Positions 58,136 through 64,000 of a stretch of 64,000 nt of DNA are shown here, piece by piece. The first letter of the stretch is position 1; each line of letters starts with the position of its first letter. The position numbers were made by a program, and so were the translations under genes. The stretch lies in NCBI GenBank assembly GCA_026954325.1, contig JAIXKK010000017.1, positions 1-64,000 of the forward strand. The letters run 5' to 3'. Source of the stretch: Bryobacterales bacterium (lineage in GTDB: Bacteria > Acidobacteriota > Terriglobia > Bryobacterales > Bryobacteraceae). The notes beneath the pieces are model-generated. The model was not told where the DNA came from and did no database searches. It worked only from the letters and a program-made list of their open reading frames with translations.

Positions 58136-59225
58136 CCATTTCCTCCCAGGTCACCACTCTCTTTTCGTAAATCGACTTCCGCCCCATCATCGCCACCAGC
58201 GTCGACAAGCGCGCCGAATCGGCGTCGTTCAAGGGCTTGCTCTTGTTCCGCGCGTTGCCGATGAACGCCTCGAGGGATTGGTACGTGGAGTCCTTCCCCG
58301 CGTCCGGAACCTCGAGTTTCCACTCGCCCTTCCTCCCCGGTTCCATCCACGCCGCCGCCGCGAGGTCCATCGCTCCCTTCTCGCCCCACACTCTTTCCTT
58401 GATGCCGGAAAATCCCGCCGGGTCAAAGTAGATGTGGCTGAAGTTCACCCGCACATCATTCGGAAATTCGTAAATCACGCTGTAGTTGTCCATCGTCGTC
58501 CGCCCCGCGGGTTCGTCCTTGTACAGGTTGATGCCGCCCGATCCGAACGCGCGCAGCGGAGGTTTTCCCGCGGCCCAGACGAACAGATCCAGAATGTGGC
58601 ACGCCTGCTCGACAATGTTGTCGCCCGATCGCGTGCGGTCGAAATACCAGGCTGTCTTTCGCGGCAGATCTCCGGTGTGCCGTGTCCCGTGCATATACAG
58701 AACCTTCCCGATTCCGCCCCCGTGAATGAACTCCATCGCCGCGCGCCGGTTCGGATCGTGCCGCAATTGGAACCCCGCCTGAAAAATCCCCTTCGCGTTG
58801 TGCGCCGCATTCACCATCAGCCGCACATCCTCCGGCTTCACCGCCATCGGCTTTTCGCAGTACACGTTCTTGCCCACTTCCAGCGCCGTAATGGCGATCA
58901 TCTTGTGTGTATCCACCGGCGTCGCGATGATCACCGCGTCGATATCCTTGCCGTCGTCGAGCATCTTGCGGAAATCTTCATACGTTCGCGGCTTGTGTCC
59001 TCTCTCCGAGGCCGCCTTCTCCGCCGCCTGCAACCGCTCGGCGTCCAAATCACACAGCGCCACGATCCGGATCCCCGGCACATTCAACACGTGCCGCAGC
59101 AGATACGCCCCGCGATTGCCTACTCCGATTACCGCCACGCGCACCGCGTCGTTTGGCGGCTGCGCCGGTAGCAGCGCCGGAGCCGCCAGCGCCGCGGAAG
59201 TCAAAAAAGATCTGCGTGTACTCAT
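58128..59225 (-). CDS. Exported Gfo/Idh/MocA family oxidoreductase
   Basis: A 365-residue NAD(P)-dependent oxidoreductase. RRSFLTSAALAAPALLPAQ is a Tat-type signal. The nucleotide-binding motif is VRVAVIGVGNRG and the catalytic-lysine motif is NVYCEKPMAVKPEDV. The C-terminal domain has SGDNIVEQACHILDLFVWAAG. The ATG at 59225 overlaps the stop of the upstream FG-GAP gene (ATGA). Compare the larger family member at 18198; the two share only the family fold. It is probably part of sugar oxidation or epimerisation outside the cytoplasm. Substrate unknown. Confidence 0.92.
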   Translation of the reverse strand: MSTRRSFLTSAALAAPALLPAQPPNDAVRVAVIGVGNRGAYLLRHVLNVPGIRIVALCDLDAERLQAAEKAASERGHKPRTYEDFRKMLDDGKDIDAVIIATPVDTHKMIAITALEVGKNVYCEKPMAVKPEDVRLMVNAAHNAKGIFQAGFQLRHDPNRRAAMEFIHGGGIGKVLYMHGTRHTGDLPRKTAWYFDRTRSGDNIVEQACHILDLFVWAAGKPPLRAFGSGGINLYKDEPAGRTTMDNYSVIYEFPNDVRVNFSHIYFDPAGFSGIKERVWGEKGAMDLAAAAWMEPGRKGEWKLEVPDAGKDSTYQSLEAFIGNARNKSKPLNDADSARLSTLVAMMGRKSIYEKRVVTWEEMDV

Positions 59226-60364
59226 TTCTTCCCCTTCATCAGGTTCTCGAACAGATACACCCCGCTCTTGCCCCCCACGGCGAAATCCAGATCTCCGTCC
59301 CCATCGTAATCCGTCACCGCTACCTGCATCCCCGCCCCCGTCCGCGTCGAAAAGTCCAGGATGTGCCGCGTCCACACCAGCCCCTTCCCATCCGGAGCCT
59401 TCTGGTGCTCATACCAGTAAACCCCCAGCGGCTCCCGCCCGCCGGGATCATGTCCGTTGTGCGCCTGAAAGCGCTTTCCCGTCACCAGATCCAACTGCCC
59501 GTCGCCGTTCAGGTCCGCCAGGGCAAGGGCGTGCGGCTGCGACCAGCTATCGTCAATCACCCGCTTCACGTACCTGCCGTCCGGCATGTGCTCCAGCCAC
59601 AGCACTCCGTAATCGTGCGCCATCGATGACACAATGTCCCGCCGCCCGTCACCATTCACATCCAACACATAAATGAACCCCAGCGCGCCCGGCGAATCCC
59701 AATCCGCGTGAAACCGCCAGTCCCCCTGCCTCGGATCGGCGGGGGCTTCCAGCCATCCGCCCGATGTCAGAATGTCCGTCCGCCCATCCCCGTTCACATC
59801 CCCCGCGCCGATTCCGTGCCCGTAGCCCTTCGCGCTTGCCACGTGCTTCACCCAAGTCTTGTTCTTCACCTCGTACCACGCCGTACCGGAATTCGTCCCG
59901 CCAAACTGCGGCAGCAACTCGTTCGCCCTACCGTCGTTGTCCATGTCCACCAGAAAGCAGAACTCCACGTTGTTCCCGCTGTCGATCTCGTGCCGCTTCC
60001 ACATCTCCTTCGACCGTCCCGGATTTTCATACCAGTCCAGCCGCTTCGAAAACCACGAGCAACTGGCGATGTCCACCCGCCCGTCCCCATTCACATCGAT
60101 CCCGTGATCGCTGAAATTGTCGATGTAGTTGTTCAGAAACGGCAGTTCGCGGAACTTGTGCTTCGTCCACCGCGGAGCCGCGAACCAGTTCTCCCCCGAG
60201 ACGATATCCGGTTTCCCATCCCCGTTCACGTCCGCCCAGGTGCAGCTTTCGTTCGCGCCCAGGTCAATCTCATGCTTCTGAAACGGAATATCCGGAGCCC
60301 GGCCGAAACTCCACGCCAGCCAAGCGGCCCCCGCCGCGCCCAATACGATGTAGGAGACTCTCAC
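59222..60364 (-). CDS. Exported FG-GAP/VCBS repeat protein
   Basis: A 380-residue protein with a short membrane anchor or signal (VSYIVLGAAGAAWLAWSFG). Five to six FG-GAP/VCBS-type repeats carry calcium-binding loops: WADVNGDGKPDIVS, IDVNGDGRVDIAS, VDMDNDGRANELL, GDVNGDGRTDILT, LDVNGDGRRDIVS, ADLNGDGQLDLVT and TDYDGDGDLDFAV. These form a beta-propeller, likely for binding of a polysaccharide or surface. Start GTG at 60364, with the same start segment (GTGAGAGTC) as the isomerase gene at 29999. It is the first gene of a three-gene operon. Confidence 0.9.
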   Translation of the reverse strand: MRVSYIVLGAAGAAWLAWSFGRAPDIPFQKHEIDLGANESCTWADVNGDGKPDIVSGENWFAAPRWTKHKFRELPFLNNYIDNFSDHGIDVNGDGRVDIASCSWFSKRLDWYENPGRSKEMWKRHEIDSGNNVEFCFLVDMDNDGRANELLPQFGGTNSGTAWYEVKNKTWVKHVASAKGYGHGIGAGDVNGDGRTDILTSGGWLEAPADPRQGDWRFHADWDSPGALGFIYVLDVNGDGRRDIVSSMAHDYGVLWLEHMPDGRYVKRVIDDSWSQPHALALADLNGDGQLDLVTGKRFQAHNGHDPGGREPLGVYWYEHQKAPDGKGLVWTRHILDFSTRTGAGMQVAVTDYDGDGDLDFAVGGKSGVYLFENLMKGKK

Positions 60365-60382
60365 TTGCGCAATTGTATCTCG

Positions 60383-61222
60383 TTACAATTCCGGGCATCG
60401 CCGCTCCTCCGCCGCCGCGAAGGCGCCCTCACTGTCTCCCGGGCGAAACGTAAACACCTCCTCCGCCGCGGCCGCCAGGCGCTCCTCATAACTCATCCCC
60501 GCGCCCGCCGGCGAATACTCCACCCCTTGCATCACCACCTTGTCTTCATTCCCCACCCGCATCCCCCGGCTCAATGACACCCGCGCCATCCCCATCAGCG
60601 CATCCACCAGGTGCGGCCGGCCGAGCGGAGCCGTAATCTCCCACCGCTCCGGTTCCTTCCACCCCGCCACTTCCACCCGGTAGTGCTCCATCATCCGCAC
60701 CGCCAAAGCCACGTCCGCGTGCTTCTCCGGGCTGAACCGCAGCGCCTGCTCCACCAGCGATTCACGCAGCGAACCCACGTCCTTCGGCCGCCCGATGGAG
60801 GCGTTGTGCGCCGAAAAGATCAGATCCCGCGCGGCGAAGTAGGGCTTCAAGTCCACCACCGGTGTTCCGTCAAAGAAATCAAGCCGGTCGAAATGCAGCG
60901 TCAATCCCTCCACCCGCAACAGCCGCGCCGAACTCAGCCCGATCGGATTCGGCCGCGCCGGCGACCGCACGGCAAACACGCCATGCTTCGCGTCCGGCGC
61001 ATCCGGCGGAACTCCCCGCGGCGTCACTTGCAGCACGTCCCGCTCCGGACGCCCCATCAGCCAGGCCATCACCCACATGTGCGAATGCTTCTCAATCCGC
61101 AGCAGTCCCGGCGCGAACTCCTCATACAACTCCACCGCCGCCGGAGCCCCCAACGGCGGCATTGTCTTGCGGTCCTTCACTCCGGACCGCACCTCCCCGA
61201 TAAACCGCAGCGTCCTATCCAC
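60383..61222 (-). CDS. TrmO-family tRNA methyltransferase with C-terminal extension
   Basis: A 279-residue protein. Residues 1 to about 140 match TrmO (UPF0066/TsaA), which methylates N6-threonylcarbamoyl-adenosine in tRNA; signatures are FRSPARPNPIGLS-like VRSPARPNPIGLSSARLL and GTPVVDLKPYF. The last 140 residues (SLRESLVEQALRFSPEKHADV, GRPHLVDALMGMARVSLSRG, YEERLAAAAEEVFTF) are an extra domain I do not recognise; it resembles no C-terminal extension I know with confidence. The start is GTG at 61222, overlapping the sulfatase stop by 8 bases. The link to the sulfatase may be accidental. Confidence 0.82.
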   Translation of the reverse strand: MDRTLRFIGEVRSGVKDRKTMPPLGAPAAVELYEEFAPGLLRIEKHSHMWVMAWLMGRPERDVLQVTPRGVPPDAPDAKHGVFAVRSPARPNPIGLSSARLLRVEGLTLHFDRLDFFDGTPVVDLKPYFAARDLIFSAHNASIGRPKDVGSLRESLVEQALRFSPEKHADVALAVRMMEHYRVEVAGWKEPERWEITAPLGRPHLVDALMGMARVSLSRGMRVGNEDKVVMQGVEYSPAGAGMSYEERLAAAAEEVFTFRPGDSEGAFAAAEERRCPEL

Positions 61223-62534
61223 GGGTTCGCAACCCCGATCCGCTGCGCCCGTCGAGCGTTCGCCGCCGCAAATCCGCCAGCAGCGCCGTCAATTCGTCCT
61301 TCGTCCGCCGGTGCATCCGCGACGTCGCATTGTTCTGCATTTCATACGGATCCTGCCCCAGGTTGTACAAGTGCGTCACCTCCTCGTTCCGGTCAATCAC
61401 CATCTTGTCCAGTCCGCGCACAATCATGCGCCACTCCTCCTCGCTTCCCATCTTCCCCTCGGCCAGTATCGACTCGGGCCGCACTCCCTTCCCTCCGCTC
61501 CACAACGCCGCCAGATTCCGCCCCTGCACACCCTCCGGAATCTCCGCCCCGCACAATCCCAGCAGCGTCGGCATGTAATCCACGTTCGAGAACAACAGGT
61601 CGCTCCGGCTTCCCGCCTCCAATACCTTCGGATACCGCACCAGCAGCGGAATCCGCGCCGACTCCTCATAGGGCATGTCCTTGTACTCGAGACCCTGCGA
61701 GCCGAGCATGTCCCCATGATCGGCCGTGAACACCACGATCGTGTTTCCCGCCAGCCCTTCCTCGTCAATCGCCTTCAGCAACCGTCCCAGGCAACGGTCC
61801 AGCGCCGTACACAGCCCGTAGTAGCCCGCGTAACCTTCCCGCGCTCTCTTCTCATACTCCGGGGGAACATTCTCTCGTAGCGCGAACTGCCGCGGATCAT
61901 AAAGCGCCTTCACGGCCTCCGGAGGCGTCCGCGGAGTGTGCGGCGGCCCCCACGACAAGTACAGGAAAAACGGTCTCTGCTTGTTGCTCTTTAGATAATC
62001 GATCGCCAGTTCCGTCTGATAGTCAGGTTCGAATCCCGTCCTCTGTATCGGCATCGCATCATCGCCAAAGTAAATCGACTCGAAATACCGGTGCCCCCGG
62101 TTGAACGCCGCCCAATAATCGAATCCGCGCCTCCGTGGCCCCGGAGGTACGAACCCCGGCCGCTCCTCCCCGTCCAGATGCCACTTCCCGATGTACCCCG
62201 TGGCATACCCCGCGGCCTTCAGCCGCGCCGCCAGCAACGGCTCGTTCTCCCCCAGTCGCACGTCGTTCTTCGGCATCCCGCAGGCATGCGGATACTTCCC
62301 GGTCAGCATCGCCGCCCGCGACGGGGAGCACAAGGGATACGATGCGTACACGCGATCGAAATGCACACCCTCCGCCGCCAGGCGAGCCAGATTGGGAGCC
62401 TGCAACTGCCGGTCCCCGGAACTGGGCAGCGTCTGCGCCCGCCACTGGTCCGCCAGCACGAACACAACGTTGGGCCGCCTGGCCTGCGCCATCCATGCCG
62501 CCGCCGGCCCGATAAGAAAATGGCGCCGATTCAT
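61215..62534 (-). CDS. Exported sulfatase
   Basis: A 439-residue sulfatase with the formylglycine-modification motif CSPSRAAMLTG (Cys69), which an FGE-type enzyme must oxidise. RRHFLIGPAAAWMA is a Tat-type signal. Metal-binding Asp29 lies in VFVLADQW; further sites are VFTADHGDMLGS and KWHLDGEERPG. Substrate is probably a sulfated polysaccharide. TATAAC lies 5 bases before the ATG at 62534, and no ribosome-binding site is seen, suggesting a leaderless message. Its 3' end overlaps the TrmO-like gene. Confidence 0.94.
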   Translation of the reverse strand: MNRRHFLIGPAAAWMAQARRPNVVFVLADQWRAQTLPSSGDRQLQAPNLARLAAEGVHFDRVYASYPLCSPSRAAMLTGKYPHACGMPKNDVRLGENEPLLAARLKAAGYATGYIGKWHLDGEERPGFVPPGPRRRGFDYWAAFNRGHRYFESIYFGDDAMPIQRTGFEPDYQTELAIDYLKSNKQRPFFLYLSWGPPHTPRTPPEAVKALYDPRQFALRENVPPEYEKRAREGYAGYYGLCTALDRCLGRLLKAIDEEGLAGNTIVVFTADHGDMLGSQGLEYKDMPYEESARIPLLVRYPKVLEAGSRSDLLFSNVDYMPTLLGLCGAEIPEGVQGRNLAALWSGGKGVRPESILAEGKMGSEEEWRMIVRGLDKMVIDRNEEVTHLYNLGQDPYEMQNNATSRMHRRTKDELTALLADLRRRTLDGRSGSGLRTRG

Positions 62535-62539
62535 GACTG

Positions 62540-62547
62540 GTTATAAT
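62540..62547. promoter_or_regulatory. Overlapping divergent -10 elements (sulfatase/cpaF)
   Basis: TATAAT at 62542-62547 (+) lies 32 bases before the cpaF ATG, which has AAGGAG. On the minus strand TATAAC (62545-62540) lies 5 bases before the sulfatase ATG. The two -10 boxes overlap, so the promoters compete for polymerase. Confidence 0.55.
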
Positions 62548-62579
62548 TAGAAACATCTTCATTATCTTAAGGAGCGTCC

Positions 62580-63923
62580 ATGGGTAGCAATTTCCGTTCC
62601 GTGCCCCCTCGCCAGGGCGGGCCCTCAGCCGGACCGGTACGTTCCGCCGACCGCTATTTCGAACTCAAGTCGGAAATCCATAAAAAGCTCCTCGGCGTCC
62701 TCAACCTCGAAAAAGTCTCCTCCCTGCCCAAGGATCGCGTCCGCGCCGAAATCGGCCGCGTGGTGGAACGCCTCCTCGAAGACGAGCGCGTTCCCATGAC
62801 CGCCGCCGAGACCAACAAGATGGTCGAAGAGGTCCTCGATGAAGTCCTCGGCCTCGGCCCGCTCGAACCCCTGCTCAAGGAACCCTCCATCTCCGATATC
62901 CTCGTCAACGGCTACAACAAGGTCTACATCGAACGCAACGGCAAACTCTCCCTCAGCCCTGTCCGCTTCAAAGACAACGGCCACCTCCTGCACATCATCG
63001 AAAAGATCGTCTCCCAGGTAGGCCGCCGCGTGGACGAGGCCCAGCCCATCGTCGACGCCCGCCTCCTCGACGGCTCCCGCGTCAATGCCATCATCTCTCC
63101 GCTTGCCCTCGATGGCCCCGCCCTCTCGATCCGCCGCTTCGGCCGCCACGTCATTACCTCCGGCGAGATGACCGGCAATAAGACCATCACGCCGATGATG
63201 CTCCGCTTCCTCGCCGCCGCCGTGCAATCGAAATCCACCATCCTCATCTCCGGCGGAACGGGCTCCGGCAAGACCACTACCCTCAACGCTCTTTCCCGCT
63301 TCATCCCCGAGGATGAGCGCATCATCACCATCGAGGACACCGCCGAACTCCAACTCCAGCAGCGCCACGTCGTGAAGTTCGAAACGCGCCCACCCAACGT
63401 CAATCGCGAAGGCGGCATCAACCAGCGCCAGTTGCTGCGCACCGCGCTCCGCATGCGCCCCGACCGCATCATCGTCGGCGAGTGCCGCGGAGCCGAAGCC
63501 CTCGATATGCTCCAGGCCATGAACACCGGCGTCGAGGGCTCCATGACCACCATCCACGCCAACTCCCCGCGCGACGCCTTCTCCCGCCTCGAAGCCATGA
63601 TCCTCATGGCCGACCTTGAAATCCCCAACCGCGTCATTGTCCAGCAACTCGCCGGCGCCATCAGGCTGGTGCTCCAGGTCAGCCGCATGCAGGACGGCTC
63701 CCGCAAAATCGTCAGCATCTCCGAAGTGGTCGGGGTTGAAGAGGGCCGTGTCGCCACTCGCGCCATCTTCCACTTCGAACGCAGCGGAGTGAGCGACGCG
63801 GGCAAAGTGCAAGGCCGCTTCCAGTGGACTGGCTATGAACCCAAGGTCCTCGAGCGCATCCGCACAATGGGCATTCAAACGCCCCCAGGGCTCTTCGATG
63901 AAGTAGTGGAAGTCAACCTCTAG
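62580..63923 (+). CDS. CpaF/TadA-type secretion ATPase
   Basis: A 447-residue ATPase of the type II/IV secretion superfamily, CpaF/TadA branch, which powers assembly of tight-adherence (Flp) pili. Walker A is ISGGTGSGKTTTLNAL (about residues 220-235). The aspartate/Glu box is IITIEDTAELQL, and Walker B is RPDRIIVGECRGAEALDML; a His box is STTIHANSPRD-like SMTTIHANSPRDAFSRLEAM. The N-terminal domain has GLGPLEPLLKEPSISDILVNG. AAGGAG precedes the ATG at 62580. No tadB, tadC or pilin gene is visible before the window ends. Confidence 0.93.
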   Translation: MGSNFRSVPPRQGGPSAGPVRSADRYFELKSEIHKKLLGVLNLEKVSSLPKDRVRAEIGRVVERLLEDERVPMTAAETNKMVEEVLDEVLGLGPLEPLLKEPSISDILVNGYNKVYIERNGKLSLSPVRFKDNGHLLHIIEKIVSQVGRRVDEAQPIVDARLLDGSRVNAIISPLALDGPALSIRRFGRHVITSGEMTGNKTITPMMLRFLAAAVQSKSTILISGGTGSGKTTTLNALSRFIPEDERIITIEDTAELQLQQRHVVKFETRPPNVNREGGINQRQLLRTALRMRPDRIIVGECRGAEALDMLQAMNTGVEGSMTTIHANSPRDAFSRLEAMILMADLEIPNRVIVQQLAGAIRLVLQVSRMQDGSRKIVSISEVVGVEEGRVATRAIFHFERSGVSDAGKVQGRFQWTGYEPKVLERIRTMGIQTPPGLFDEVVEVNL

Positions 63924-63935
63924 GAAACAACGTCA

Positions 63936-64000
63936 ATGGCAGAGAAGATCACCAGACGGCAATTGGGTTTAGCCGCGGCATTCGCGGCGGCCCCGGTATT
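63936..64000 (+). CDS. Start of an exported protein (truncated by window end)
   Basis: Begins MAEKITRRQLGLAAAFAAAP, a Tat-like signal, 12 bases after the cpaF stop. Nothing more can be said from 21 codons. Confidence 0.45.
   Translation, partial: MAEKITRRQLGLAAAFAAAPV

Overview
The window is GC-rich, densely coded bacterial DNA that looks like a chromosomal segment of an acidobacterium of the Solibacter/Bryobacter type. The inference rests on protein families: a secreted CHRD protein with the TIGR03437-type tail, a planctomycete-type cytochrome/DUF1549/DUF1553 protein paired with a DUF1501 protein, many Tat- or Sec-exported Gfo/Idh/MocA, sugar-isomerase, sulfatase and FG-GAP proteins, a caspase-TPR protein and an ECF sigma-STPK pair. 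No rRNA, tRNA or CRISPR array was seen. The first and last genes run off the window. Layout. 1-4.5 kb: end of a xanthine-dehydrogenase-type molybdoenzyme, a MoaD-like protein, then dnaG and rpoD. 4.7-7.3 kb: a foreign-looking Eco29kI-like restriction-modification operon (truncated vsr, C5 methyltransferase, GIY-YIG endonuclease) abutting a decayed creatininase gene. 7.3-17 kb: M20 amidohydrolase, SDR epimerase, class II DAHP synthase, secreted caspase-TPR protein, decayed collagen-like gene and a YVTN/phosphoesterase protein. 17-30 kb: sugar and glycan catabolism (UxuA-like dehydratase, two-domain oxidoreductase, GH51 and GH127 arabinofuranosidases, ceramidase-like hydrolase, GMC oxidoreductase, TIM-barrel isomerase), with MiaE and an unknown two-gene operon. 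30-42.3 kb: CHRD/TIGR03437 protein, YceH, MFS remnant, a regulator joining an IclR-like HTH to a periplasmic-binding fold, the PSD1/DUF1501 pair, and an ECF sigma-kinase operon. 42.4-48.5 kb: gltBD. 48.7-52 kb: isomerase, zinc-ribbon protein and FUSC membrane protein. 52.1-54.9 kb: an IS630 element nested in an IS1380 element. 54.9-64 kb: a large glycosidase whose 3' end is cut by IS1380, a 3'-end fragment of a FUSC gene, an FG-GAP/oxidoreductase/rhodanese operon, a sulfatase-TrmO operon, a CpaF ATPase and the start of another exported protein. How it fits together. The sugar genes suggest a soil saprotroph breaking down arabinose-containing plant polymers outside the cytoplasm and processing the sugars by oxidation, isomerisation and dehydration. 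The most distinctive evidence is historical: an IS in an IS in a gene with target duplications still readable, an R-M operon whose insertion boundary truncates genes on both sides, three further pseudogenes, and a duplicated FUSC tail. Base skew also changes sign several times without following gene orientation, suggesting rearrangement. I did not find a convincing wholly new defence or metabolic system. The best candidates for undescribed biology are the unknown pair at 21.8-23.7 kb, the IclR-HTH/binding-protein regulator with its palindrome, the TrmO C-terminal extension and the secreted caspase-TPR protein.
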